From positions 1-25,448 of the forward strand of contig JARYMR010000009.1 of assembly GCA_029907045.1 (NCBI GenBank): DNA of 25,448 bases, given 5' to 3'. Within the stretch, counting starts at the first letter, position 1. Each line of letters starts with the position of its first letter. Position numbers and translations under genes: made by a program. The notes under the pieces were generated by a model. The model was given only the letters and a program-made list of their open reading frames with translations. It was not told where the DNA came from and did no database searches. Of this stretch, positions 1-7,213 are shown piece after piece. This stretch comes from Candidatus Bathyarchaeota archaeon. GTDB lineage: Archaea; Thermoproteota; Bathyarchaeia; Bathyarchaeales; UBA233.

Positions 1-1266
1 TATGGCTGCTCTGGTCATGGTTTTACCGAATGTTTTCCACAAATCATAACCATATGCATCTTTTTTGTTTAATATTTGGAGTATTTTTTCTTTTGTGCTT
101 AGTTCTAAGCCTACTTTTGCTGTTTTTTGTTTTTTGGTTAAGGCGTGGAGCACATCTGTGGCTTTTAGTCCGCTTCCGCTGATTAAGCAAACAACACTAC
201 TTTTTTCTTCAATTTTTCCAGCTTCAACCAATTTTTTTAGGGCTGCGACTGTGGCGGAGCTTGCTGGTTCGGCGAACATGCCTTCAAGTTTGGCTATTTG
301 AAGTTCTGCTGAGAAGATTTCTTGGTCAGAAACTGTTAAGGCTAAACCGTCCGATTCTTTTAGGGCTTTTATGGCGAGTTCGCCTTGCAATGGCTCTGAT
401 ACCAAAACGGCTAAAGCATGAGTGGATGGCTTAGATATTTTCAGCATTTTCGATTGTCCTTCTAAAAATGTTTTGACTATTGACGAGCTGCCTTCTGGCT
501 GAACTCCCACCATTTTTGGTAACGAATTTGTTATTCCAAACCGTTCAAGTTCTTTGAAGCCTTTCCATATAGAATAAATTGTTCCGCCGCTTCCCATAGG
601 CACTATAAAATAGTCTGGAACGCCAAGCTGTTCATAAACTTCGTGGGAAATTGTTTTTTGAGCCTCAATTGCTATGGGATTTAATTCTGCTGTGGCTTGA
701 TACCAATTCATCTCCTTTGCTAAGGCTTCAGCTTTACATATGGAATCGTCCAAAATTTCACCAAACTCTTCTATGGTAGCATCATAAACCAACATCTGTG
801 CTAACTTTCCAATGTCCACAAGTTTTGGCACAATCAAATGGCAGTTAAGCCCAGCCTTAGCGCAATATGCAGCCAAAGAGGCGCCTAAATTTCCATTTGA
901 TGCGCAAACCAAAGTATCATACTTAAAGTCAATAGCATTTGATACGTAAAGCGCTGCGGCTCTGTCCCTATAAGAGTTTGTGGGGTTTCTGGTCTCATCC
1001 TTCAAATATAATTTTTGCAAACCCAAACTTTTGGCAAGCCTAGAGGCTTTGTGAAGGGGTGTTCCACCCTCGCCTAAGCTAATTTCCTGGCGCACTGGTG
1101 GAAGCAGAATTTTATATCTCCAAAAAGTGAAGCGTCCCGAAAACTTAATTTTGCGTTTTTTTGGCAACCCTAAATCATATTCGAGTATTCCGCCACAATT
1201 TTTGCATCTGTCCAGTAATGGCGAATATGAAAATTTTGATTCGCATTTAACACATTTAAGAGTCAT
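1..1266 (-). CDS. Threonine synthase-like protein (3' end outside window), catalytic lysine replaced, C-terminal winged-helix-like segment
   Basis: My reverse-strand translation is open from the ATG at 1266 to the window edge (422 codons), so the C-terminus is missing. The N-terminus is a zinc ribbon (KCVKC, then CKNC about 16 residues on). It is followed by threonine synthase/fold-type II PLP enzyme motifs: GEGGTPL, LKDETRNPTNSYRDR, ASNGNLGASLAAY, PMGSGGT and ISGSGLK. Active ThrC carries the Schiff-base lysine in a SFKDR-type motif, but here residue 100 is Arg (AGG at 967-969), so normal PLP chemistry is doubtful. After the PLP fold the last ~30 visible residues (KILQILNKKDAYGYDLWKTF) resemble the first helices of a PadR-like winged helix. 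The gene starts 9 nt after the amidohydrolase stop, so the two are probably co-transcribed. It could be a divergent threonine synthase or a regulatory descendant. The family is confident, the activity is not. Confidence 0.8.
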   Translation of the reverse strand, partial: MTLKCVKCESKFSYSPLLDRCKNCGGILEYDLGLPKKRKIKFSGRFTFWRYKILLPPVRQEISLGEGGTPLHKASRLAKSLGLQKLYLKDETRNPTNSYRDRAAALYVSNAIDFKYDTLVCASNGNLGASLAAYCAKAGLNCHLIVPKLVDIGKLAQMLVYDATIEEFGEILDDSICKAEALAKEMNWYQATAELNPIAIEAQKTISHEVYEQLGVPDYFIVPMGSGGTIYSIWKGFKELERFGITNSLPKMVGVQPEGSSSIVKTFLEGQSKMLKISKPSTHALAVLVSEPLQGELAIKALKESDGLALTVSDQEIFSAELQIAKLEGMFAEPASSATVAALKKLVEAGKIEEKSSVVCLISGSGLKATDVLHALTKKQKTAKVGLELSTKEKILQILNKKDAYGYDLWKTFGKTMTRAAI

Positions 1267-1275
1267 AACGGATTT

Positions 1276-2010
1276 TCAGCCTTTATTATTTTGGTTAAAC
1301 AATTTTTGGAAGTTTTCATAGAAAATTTTTCTTTTTGATTTCTGTGAAATTTCTGCAGCCTCCACGATTGCTATTTGGGTTGGATAACGATAATAGGGAA
1401 TGTCCGAACCAAACATTATTCTGTTTTCGTCTATGTCAACTGAAAGTTCAATGAAGTCTGGCAGTGTGCCAGAGGTTTCAACATAAACATTTTCGCATTC
1501 CCTTAAGGCGTTAACAGACCCTTCTCTCAAATGTGCAAGAATTATGGGAAGTTTTGGATATTTCTTAGCAATTTTTAAGATAAGTCCTGGAGAGGAAAAT
1601 CCGTCTCCTGAATGGAAAAGTATTGGAAGGTTTAGGGCGTTGGTTTTCTTGAAAAATTTGTTGAAGAAGGGGTGGTCTGGTCTGAAACATTCCACCATTG
1701 GATGAAGTTTAACCCCTATCAAGCCTAAACCGTTTTTTATGCGAGTTAACTCTTTTATGGCGTCTTCTCTTCTTGGGTCTACACGTCCAAACCCTACTAG
1801 CCTTTTTGGATGTTTCTTAACGGATTTTGCTATGTAATCGTTCACTTTTGGATATTCATCGCCAACATTTGGATTTGGAAAAACTATTGCTCGTTCAACA
1901 TTATATTTGTCAAAGAGCCGAATAAGCTCATTCATGTAGATTGTTGGATTTATGTAGGGTTGCCAAGGTCCAGACTTTCCCAAATGCACATGAGCATCGC
2001 AAATTTTCAT
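1276..2010 (-). CDS. Amidohydrolase-family metal-dependent hydrolase (Amidohydro_2-like TIM barrel)
   Basis: About 244 residues. The start is placed at the ATG at 2010, giving MKICDAHVHLG, because the metal-binding DAHVH motif of this superfamily normally lies within the first ten residues. An in-frame ATG 57 nt upstream would add a tail with no family resemblance. Further metal or active-site motifs follow in order: GVKLHPM, LFHSGDG, ILAHL and FGSDIP with the terminal aspartate. The fold is a single TIM barrel, and the length matches short amidohydrolase-2 proteins related to decarboxylases and lactone hydrolases. The substrate cannot be read from sequence. It is the first gene of an apparent two-gene unit with the ThrC-like gene, 9 nt apart. 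Confidence 0.85.
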   Translation of the reverse strand: MKICDAHVHLGKSGPWQPYINPTIYMNELIRLFDKYNVERAIVFPNPNVGDEYPKVNDYIAKSVKKHPKRLVGFGRVDPRREDAIKELTRIKNGLGLIGVKLHPMVECFRPDHPFFNKFFKKTNALNLPILFHSGDGFSSPGLILKIAKKYPKLPIILAHLREGSVNALRECENVYVETSGTLPDFIELSVDIDENRIMFGSDIPYYRYPTQIAIVEAAEISQKSKRKIFYENFQKLFNQNNKG

Positions 2011-2108
2011 ACGGTTTCCCTTCAACCAAATTCTCTTAACATCCACAATTATATTAGAATTGTTCAATTGCGTAAAATGGGAAAACCCTAAAATGGAAGT
2101 GTTATGCT

Positions 2109-2117
2109 CATAAATAG
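2109..2117 (+). promoter_or_regulatory. Archaeal TATA box for the TPR gene
   Basis: The sequence cataaatag is centred about 26 nt upstream of the ATG at 2139. This is the archaeal TATA-to-start-site distance, so the transcript is probably leaderless. No Shine-Dalgarno sequence precedes that ATG, which agrees. Confidence 0.5.
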
Positions 2118-2138
2118 CAAAATGCGAGTTGAACCGTT

Positions 2139-2519
2139 ATGAGCGAAAAAGTTAAGGAAGACCCGGTAAAACTGCACAAGGATGCAAACACGCTTTATGA
2201 AACTGGCAAATACAAAGAAGCCATGGAAAAATTTCTGCAAGCTTCAGAATTATACCGTAAAGCCAACAACTTCTTTGACGCCACATCTATGCTTTTCAAA
2301 GCTGGAGAATGCGCCTACATGCTAAAAGACCATGAAAAGGCTGTGGAAAATTTTCTAAAATCCGCAGAACTATCCTTCAACAAAGGTTTTGATAGGTTCG
2401 GAGTAAGCGCCCTAGAATATGCAAGAGACTGCTACATTGCATTAAAGGAAAAGGAAAAGGTTGAGGAACTGGAAAAGAAAATAAAGGAAGTTAAAGAAAA
2501 ACTGGAAGCTTCATTCTAA
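2139..2519 (+). CDS. Small tetratricopeptide-repeat protein, SNAP-like
   Basis: A 126-residue all-helical protein with about three TPR-like helix pairs. Visible repeats are a first unit around GKYKEAMEKFLQASELYRKA, a second around FKAGECAYMLKDHEKAVENF, and a third around SALEYARDCYIALKEKEKV. It ends in a Lys/Glu-rich helix. The repeats resemble the soluble NSF attachment protein type of TPR. There is no signal peptide or membrane segment, so it is probably a cytosolic scaffold, with partners unknown. The ATG at 2139 follows a TATA box at leaderless distance. The gene is divergent from the amidohydrolase. Confidence 0.8.
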   Translation: MSEKVKEDPVKLHKDANTLYETGKYKEAMEKFLQASELYRKANNFFDATSMLFKAGECAYMLKDHEKAVENFLKSAELSFNKGFDRFGVSALEYARDCYIALKEKEKVEELEKKIKEVKEKLEASF

Positions 2520-2525
2520 ACAACT

Positions 2526-2539
2526 CTTTTCCCCTTTTT
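2526..2539 (+). terminator. Pyrimidine/T-rich termination signal after the TPR gene
   Basis: Two T-runs (cttttcccc and then ttttt) begin 7 nt after the TPR stop codon and before the ligase promoter. Archaeal RNA polymerase terminates on such T-tracts without a hairpin. The assignment rests on position and composition only. Confidence 0.35.
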
Positions 2540-2561
2540 GTTCACAAAAGAACGTTTATCT

Positions 2562-2570
2562 CTATAATTT
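2562..2570 (+). promoter_or_regulatory. Probable TATA box of the DNA ligase gene
   Basis: The sequence ctataattt lies about 36 nt upstream of the preferred ligase ATG at 2602, predicting transcription start near 2592 and a very short leader. A second AT-rich candidate, gtttatctc, lies at 2554-2562. Confidence 0.4.
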
Positions 2571-2601
2571 AACATTGAAAATCTTGAAAAGGTTAACCTT
2601 T

Positions 2602-3156
2602 ATGCAGACTCCCTTTAAAGCCTTAGCAGAGCTTTGCGAAAAACTGGAAGCCACAGCCAAGCGACTTCTAATGATAGACCTTGTTGCAGAATTTCTAAGA
2701 AGTTTGGATGCAGAGGAAGTTGAGCCAGCAGTCTCCATGATCCTTGGAAGACCCTTCCCAAAATGGAGCCAACAGACGCTTGATGTTAGTTGGGCAACTC
2801 TGAGCGAAATAATAAAACGAATAGCAAACGTTGAATGGAATGTCTTCATAGAAGCTTTCAGCAAAACTGGTGACATAGGCTCAGCCACAAAAGAAGTTTT
2901 TGAAGAAAGCAAAATCAAAAGGCAAGCAACCCTATTTCAAAGATCATTAACACTAACCGAAGTGAGACGTCAGTTGGAGGTTATAGCAGAAGCCACAGGA
3001 TACGGTTCGAGGGAAAAGAAGGAACGCCTAATAGAAGCCCTTATAAGCACTGCTTCCCCTCTCGAAGTTAAATATTTAGTTAAAATTTTCATAGGGGAAA
3101 TGCGAACAGGCTTCCATGAAGGTTTGATGGAGCAAGCTGTTTCAAAAGCCTTCTGA
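2602..3156 (+). CDS. lig: ATP-dependent DNA ligase, N-terminal DNA-binding domain (gene interrupted by in-frame TGA)
   Basis: The first 184 codons match the N-terminal DNA-binding domain of archaeal/eukaryal ATP-dependent DNA ligase, beginning MQTPFKALAELCEKLEATAK. They include the family segment IFIGEMRTGFHEGLMEQAV. The ATG at 2602 is preferred over an in-frame TTG at 2575, because family members begin close to this point and the TATA position fits. Translation stops at the TGA at 3154-3156. The same frame continues without loss (IPLKEVQKAGMTLGDIGEVA), exactly as in intact ligases, so the two halves are one gene with a nonsense codon. Read through, the product would be about 563 residues, normal for the family. 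The codon sits where relatives often have glycine, and GGA to TGA is a single change. Confidence 0.85.
   Translation: MQTPFKALAELCEKLEATAKRLLMIDLVAEFLRSLDAEEVEPAVSMILGRPFPKWSQQTLDVSWATLSEIIKRIANVEWNVFIEAFSKTGDIGSATKEVFEESKIKRQATLFQRSLTLTEVRRQLEVIAEATGYGSREKKERLIEALISTASPLEVKYLVKIFIGEMRTGFHEGLMEQAVSKAF
3154..3156 (+). other. In-frame TGA interrupting the DNA ligase gene
   Basis: The reading frame is identical on both sides of this TGA and the protein alignment is continuous. This makes it a substitution rather than a frameshift. TGA is used as an ordinary stop elsewhere in the window (for example at the ends of cdhC and the first MetE gene), so general recoding is unlikely. The choices are a sequencing or consensus error, a recent nonsense mutation, read-through, or re-initiation on the GTG at 3172. 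Confidence 0.9.
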
Positions 3157-3171
3157 ATTCCACTGAAAGAG

Positions 3172-4293
3172 GTGCAGAAAGCAGGTATGACTTTAGGCGA
3201 CATTGGAGAAGTTGCCGCCATAGTCAAAAAAGAAGGTAAAGAAAGCCTACTAAAAGTTGGGTTCAAAGTTTTTAGACCAGTAAGGCTTATGCTGGCTCAA
3301 ATGACAAACGATGTCGCCGAAGCCTTAAAAGAACATGGAGGAAAAACAGCCCTCGAATATAAGCTGGACGGAGCAAGAATCCAAATTCACAAACTCGGTG
3401 ATGAAATTAGGATTTTCAGCAGAAGACTTACAGATGTTACTTCAAGCTTGCCAGAAATAGTTGAAAAAGCCAGAGAAAATGTTAGGGCGAAAGAAGCAAT
3501 TTTTGAAGGAGAAGTAATCGCAGTAGACAATCGCGGCTATCCCATCCCATTTCAGCATTTAATGCGAAGATTCAAAAGAGTCCACGCAATAGAGGATATG
3601 GCTGAAAAAATTCCAGTGCAACTTTACCTCTTCGACATTTTATACCTAAACGGAGAAAGCCTAATTACGCTTCCCTATTTGCAGAGAAGAAAAATACTGG
3701 CTGAAAATGCTGGAAAAATACAATTAACAAAGCAGATAGTTACAGATAAACTCGACGAAGCAGAACAATTTTTGAAAGAGGCTATGGACGCTGGACATGA
3801 AGGATTGATGGCAAAAAGAATTGACAGCCCCTACACGCCTGGAATCCGCGGAAAACATTGGCTCAAAATAAAGCCAGTCCTCGAACCCCTAGATTTAGTT
3901 ATTGTTGCAGCTGAATACGGTTATGGACGAAGGCATAAATGGCTTTCAGACTACTATTTGGCAGCGCGGGATGCAGAAACTGGAGAATATCTAACTGTGG
4001 GCAAAACATTCAAGGGATTAACAGATGCAGAAATCATTGAAATGACGAAACGTCTTAAGGAGTTAGCCATAAAAGAAGAGCCGCGAAGGGTTGTTGTTCC
4101 CAGAATAGTTGTTGAAGTGGCATATAATGAAATTCAGAAAAGCCCAAAATACAAGTGCGGAATGGCTTTACGTTTTGCAAGAATAACCCGCATAAGAGAA
4201 GATAAAAACCCAGAAGAAGCAGACACTATACAGCGTGTTAGAGAAATTTATGAAAAACAATTTCTGAAAAAGGGTAGATATAAAACTAGTTAA
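3172..4293 (+). CDS. lig: ATP-dependent DNA ligase, adenylation and OB-fold domains (second part of interrupted gene)
   Basis: This 373-codon part begins at an internal GTG 15 nt after the TGA. It contains the whole catalytic core. The nucleotidyltransferase motif I is EYKLDGARIQ; its lysine (about residue 254 of the joined protein) is the AMP-accepting residue. Then come FSRRLTDVTSSLP, FEGEVIAVD (motif III-like), EGLMAKR (motif IV) and HWLKIKP (motif V). The OB-fold follows to the C-terminus. It seals nicks with ATP in replication and repair. The sequence aaagag sits immediately before the GTG, so internal initiation is conceivable but the spacing is poor. If expressed separately, the break would leave the DNA-binding domain and the catalytic domains as two polypeptides. 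Confidence 0.88.
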   Translation: MQKAGMTLGDIGEVAAIVKKEGKESLLKVGFKVFRPVRLMLAQMTNDVAEALKEHGGKTALEYKLDGARIQIHKLGDEIRIFSRRLTDVTSSLPEIVEKARENVRAKEAIFEGEVIAVDNRGYPIPFQHLMRRFKRVHAIEDMAEKIPVQLYLFDILYLNGESLITLPYLQRRKILAENAGKIQLTKQIVTDKLDEAEQFLKEAMDAGHEGLMAKRIDSPYTPGIRGKHWLKIKPVLEPLDLVIVAAEYGYGRRHKWLSDYYLAARDAETGEYLTVGKTFKGLTDAEIIEMTKRLKELAIKEEPRRVVVPRIVVEVAYNEIQKSPKYKCGMALRFARITRIREDKNPEEADTIQRVREIYEKQFLKKGRYKTS

Positions 4294-4321
4294 AACAGTA
4301 TAAAAGGGAGGAACCACGAAA

Positions 4322-5350
4322 ATGCCCAAGAAAAAAGTCTTATACGAACAATTTTACAGTCGCCAAACAATCCTAAAAGAACTCGGCAAAGAAGGACAAA
4401 AAAAGCTTTCAAAATCAAAAGTCGCCATAGTCGGGCTTGGCGGATTAGGCACAACCTCATCCCTTTATTTGGCGCTTGCTGGAGTTGGGCACATACGCCT
4501 AATAGACCAAGACACCGTGGAAATGCACAACCTCCACAGACAAGTCTTATACACGCCACAAGATTTGCGTTATCCAAAAGTTGAAGTTTCAGCAAAAAGG
4601 TTAACCAAAATCAACCCACTAGTAAAAGTGGAATCCATTCCAGAAAACTTGAACGCAAACAACGTTGAGAAGTTACTTTCTGGAATGGACTGTGTTGTGG
4701 ACGGTTTAGACAACATGCGAACCCGCTACTTGGTTAACAGAGCATGCGCAAAACTTCAAATCCCATATGTTTTTGGGGCAGCCATAGGAATTGAAGGCAA
4801 CCTTTCCGTTTTCGCCCCGCCAGAAACTCCATGCTTAGAATGCATCCTCCCAAACATTGACGACAGCAACCTATTAACATGCGACGTGCGCGGCGTGTTG
4901 GGAGTAACTCCAGGCATTATTGGAACCATGCAAGCCATGGAAACCATAAAAGTTCTTACTGGTATGGGTTCCGCTTTAAAGGGAAAACTAATGATTTGCG
5001 ACTTCAGCGACATGAACTTCACAACCATAGACATTCTCAAAAGAGAAAACTGCCCAGCATGCCAAGGTACAATAACCCCTACAGAAAAAAGAGAAAAACT
5101 CGTCTGGTTGTGTGGACGAAACACGGTAAACGTAAACCCGGAAAAACCCCTAAAACTAAACCTTAACCAAATATACGAAAAAATCAAACAAAACTTCAAA
5201 ATCCACCTCAAATCCCAACTCGCCATAATCTTCAAATATAAACACTTCGAAATAACCCTCTTCCAAAACGGACGCATGCTAATAAAAAACATAAAAAACG
5301 AAAAAGAAGCTCTAACGGTCTATAAGGAAATCGCCAAAAACTTGGATTAA
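4322..5350 (+). CDS. E1-like ubiquitin-activating superfamily protein (ThiF/MoeB/HesA family)
   Basis: A 342-residue adenylyltransferase that activates the C-terminal glycine of ubiquitin-fold sulfur carriers or modifiers. Visible motifs are the nucleotide-binding GLGGLG (residues 39-43), DxDTVExHNLHRQ (63-74), the DNMRTR segment (130-135), and the likely catalytic cysteine in LLTCDVRGVLG (C187). Two zinc cysteine pairs are CLEC (171, 174) and CPAC (244, 247). A ~90-residue C-terminal extension (LCGRNT, FQNGRMLIK, LTVYKEIAKNL) resembles the C-terminal domain found on many ThiF/MoeB proteins. A strong ribosome-binding sequence, gggagg, precedes the ATG by about 9 nt and decides the start. It could serve thiamine, molybdopterin or protein conjugation. 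No carrier protein is encoded here, so the pathway is open. Confidence 0.88.
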   Translation: MPKKKVLYEQFYSRQTILKELGKEGQKKLSKSKVAIVGLGGLGTTSSLYLALAGVGHIRLIDQDTVEMHNLHRQVLYTPQDLRYPKVEVSAKRLTKINPLVKVESIPENLNANNVEKLLSGMDCVVDGLDNMRTRYLVNRACAKLQIPYVFGAAIGIEGNLSVFAPPETPCLECILPNIDDSNLLTCDVRGVLGVTPGIIGTMQAMETIKVLTGMGSALKGKLMICDFSDMNFTTIDILKRENCPACQGTITPTEKREKLVWLCGRNTVNVNPEKPLKLNLNQIYEKIKQNFKIHLKSQLAIIFKYKHFEITLFQNGRMLIKNIKNEKEALTVYKEIAKNLD

Positions 5351-5358
5351 CTTAAATA
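5351..5358 (+). promoter_or_regulatory. TATA box of tRNA-Cys
   Basis: The sequence cttaaata lies about 36 nt upstream of the mature tRNA 5' end, the usual position for archaeal tRNA promoters. Confidence 0.5.
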
Positions 5359-5390
5359 CATTTTTATTAAACCTCAAAATAATCATAATT

Positions 5391-5463
5391 GCCGGGGTGG
5401 CCGAACGGTTCAGGCGGCTGCCTGCAGAGCAGCTATATGTGGGTTCAACTCCCACCCCCGGCT
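5391..5463 (+). tRNA. tRNA-Cys (GCA)
   Basis: I folded this by hand. The acceptor stem GCCGGGG/CCCCGGC pairs perfectly over 7 bp. The D arm is GCC/GGC. The anticodon stem GCTGC/GCAGC encloses the loop CTGCAGA, giving anticodon GCA (cysteine). The T arm GTGGG/CCCAC encloses TTCAACT. The discriminator base is T (U73), the known identity base for tRNA-Cys. CCA is not encoded, and there is no intron. Confidence 0.97.
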
Positions 5464-5502
5464 TTTACGCGCCATCCACGGCATAAGCTCCCGGCAAACC
5501 CC

Positions 5503-5527
5503 CTCTTTTTTCTTCTTGATTCTTTTT
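5503..5527 (+). terminator. T-rich terminator downstream of tRNA-Cys
   Basis: Several T-runs (ctcttttttcttcttg, then ttcttttt) lie about 40 nt after the tRNA and just before the recombinase start. TTTT also follows the tRNA directly. The call is from composition and position only. Confidence 0.4.
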
Positions 5528-5537
5528 GGTGTTTCCC

Positions 5538-6479
5538 ATGCAGATTGAGGTTTGCTCTGAGGTTTCAGAGTTCCTTTCGGTTTTGAAGCTTGGAACACGT
5601 AATGTTTATAGCCGTGGTTTAGCGGCTTTTCAAGAGTTTTATTCAAGCCATGGTTCCATAAAGGATTTCTTGGATTGTGTTGAGCGGGATAGGCTTCTGC
5701 CAAGAAGCCAGAGAACACGTATAGACCGTATAACGCTCAACAATTTTGTGGTTTGGCTTCAGGATAGAGGCTATTCGCCGAAGACTATTAGGATTTACGT
5801 TGGTGCTGTTCAAAGCTTAGCAAAATACTTTGACATCCCAATAAGCCTACGTTATGTGCAGCTACCACTAGCTCGGCCAGTAAATAGGAAGCATCCATGG
5901 GCCATAGAGGAAGTTGGCGAGTTTATAGCTGCAATGGACAAACTACTTTACAAAAGCATGGCTGCCTCAATGGTGCAAAGTGGCCTAAGCATATCAGATC
6001 TCCTAGCCTTAACCTACAGAGATGTCAAAGAAGAATTTGAAAGAAGCATAACACCTCTGTGCTTAAGCCTGATTAGGAAGAAGACAGGCATCGCTTTCAC
6101 AACATTCCTGGGCAGCTGGTCTGTTAGGCTGCTGAGAGAATATTTAGCTTACAGAAGTTTAGGCGACAAAACACCAATTTATGAGGTATCATCGAGAGCA
6201 GTTCACGCCTACTTCAACAAAATAGCCCAAAAATTTGCCGGCGGATTTAAAGGAAGAAACCCATACAGCCCACATTCGCTAAGGGCTGCGTTCCGCACAT
6301 TTTTGAGTGATCACAAAGTCGACCCTCTCTACATAGAGTTTTGGATGGGACACAAAACGCCAGAACAACAAAGCGCATACATAAACAAAAGCCGCGAAAG
6401 CTGGCGCCAAACATACAAAGAACAAGCAGAACCATACCTAACACCGCCACAACACAAAAAAGCATTTAGCAACAATTAA
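5538..6479 (+). CDS. Tyrosine recombinase/integrase-like protein with first catalytic Arg replaced by Ser
   Basis: 313 residues from the ATG at 5538; an in-frame TTG at 5526 is weaker. Residues ~15-100 form an N-terminal SAM-like core-binding domain (RGYSPKTIRIYVGAVQSLAKYF). The catalytic domain shows K182 (KKTGI), HSLRAAFRTFL (H246, R249), WMGHK (H272) and the nucleophile Y281 in QQSAYINK. The first arginine, normally in a TGLRISEL-type motif, is serine here (SGLSISDLLALTY, S151), so strand cleavage may be impaired or use another residue. The gene lies 74 nt after tRNA-Cys and ahead of tRNA-Val, typical of an integrated element, but no other element genes and no repeated tRNA 3' end were seen. 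Alternatives are a domesticated Xer-like protein or a decayed integrase. Confidence 0.85.
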   Translation: MQIEVCSEVSEFLSVLKLGTRNVYSRGLAAFQEFYSSHGSIKDFLDCVERDRLLPRSQRTRIDRITLNNFVVWLQDRGYSPKTIRIYVGAVQSLAKYFDIPISLRYVQLPLARPVNRKHPWAIEEVGEFIAAMDKLLYKSMAASMVQSGLSISDLLALTYRDVKEEFERSITPLCLSLIRKKTGIAFTTFLGSWSVRLLREYLAYRSLGDKTPIYEVSSRAVHAYFNKIAQKFAGGFKGRNPYSPHSLRAAFRTFLSDHKVDPLYIEFWMGHKTPEQQSAYINKSRESWRQTYKEQAEPYLTPPQHKKAFSNN

Positions 6480-6578
6480 CGGAATATATGCGCGCTCTAT
6501 AGGTTGTTTTTATATAGTTGTGAAGCTCTTTTATTGGAGGCATTTGCGATGTATTTCAAGGCGAAAAAGACGAATTGG

Positions 6579-6586
6579 CTATATAT
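6579..6586 (+). promoter_or_regulatory. TATA box of tRNA-Val
   Basis: The sequence ctatatat is centred about 30 nt upstream of the tRNA-Val 5' end, with GC-richer flanks. The 133-base gap 6480-6612 between the recombinase and the tRNA holds nothing else I can support. Confidence 0.5.
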
Positions 6587-6612
6587 CGGAAGCGAAAGTA
6601 GAATATCTCAGT

Positions 6613-6687
6613 GGGCCGGTAGTCTAGCTCGGTTAGGACATCCGCTTGACGTGCGGAAGGTCACCGGTTCAAATCCGGTCCGGCCCA
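6613..6687 (+). tRNA. tRNA-Val (GAC)
   Basis: I folded this by hand. The acceptor stem GGGCCGG/CCGGCCC pairs perfectly over 7 bp. The D arm is GTC/GAC. The anticodon stem TCCGC/GCGGA encloses TTGACGT, giving anticodon GAC (valine). The T arm ACCGG/CCGGT encloses TTCAAAT. The discriminator is A. No CCA is encoded and there is no intron. Its 3' end is 4 nt from the stop codon of the convergent glycosyltransferase. Confidence 0.97.
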
Positions 6688-6691
6688 CATT

Positions 6692-7213
6692 TCAATGTTC
6701 TAGTTCAACAAATTCTTTATTTTCGTTAATTCCTAAAGCAATTTTGATGATTTTCTGTTCATATTCTGCTATGGACTCCCAGCTGCGTTGTCTAGCAAGC
6801 TCTGTAGATTCTCTGCTTAGTTTTTCTTGAACATGCTTGTTTTCCAGTATTTTTAGAATTTTTGTTGCGAGTTCTTCTACCGCTCCTTTTTTAGCATATA
6901 CTATTTTTTCCCCGTATTTTTCTCTGTAATAGGGTAAATCGTAAGCAATCACTAGGAGACCGCAAGCCATGGCTTCGCATAATACTAACGGGCTTCCTTC
7001 AAGGTAACTTGGGAAAACAAAAATTCTACTTTGCGCTAGGAGCTTGTATTTTTCTTCTTCTGGTACAAAACCTGTAAAAATAACGTTTTTAAGCAAATCT
7101 AGTTTTTTAACAAGTTCTTTAACTTTTTCTAAATATGGACCTTTCCCGCCTCCTATAATGATAAGCTTCGCGTCAGGTCTTTTTTTATTAATAATTTTCC
7201 ATGCTTTAATCAA
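6692..7213 (-). pseudogene. Glycosyltransferase family 4-like, C-terminal (donor-binding) part of a frameshifted gene
   Basis: This open stretch encodes the second Rossmann domain of a GT-B glycosyltransferase. It has LIKAWKIINKKRPDAKLIII followed by a GGGKG loop, then NVIFTGFVP, and the nucleotide-sugar motif YLEGSPLVLCEAMACG with the E-x7-E pair typical of GT4. Homology extends upstream of its first possible start to about 7275 (FDACFLGSIIPRKGVIDL, in the same frame). It is therefore not an independent gene but the tail of the gene that starts at 7923. The stop codon is 4 nt from the 3' end of tRNA-Val. Local base composition is visibly more AT-rich than the neighbouring metabolic genes. 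Confidence 0.8.

Noticed and set aside
3154..3156. TGA as a selenocysteine or generally recoded codon
   Set aside because: Ligases have no catalytic selenocysteine position here, no SECIS-like hairpin was evident, and TGA ends several intact genes in the window.
5389..5586. Open frame covering tRNA-Cys and the recombinase start
   Set aside because: It is a by-product of the GC-rich tRNA. The tRNA folds perfectly and the recombinase uses another frame.
6504..6830. A 108-codon plus-strand frame with a fair ribosome-binding sequence (ggagg) before an ATG at 6549
   Set aside because: It reads straight through tRNA-Val and then antisense to the glycosyltransferase, and its protein shows no recognisable pattern.
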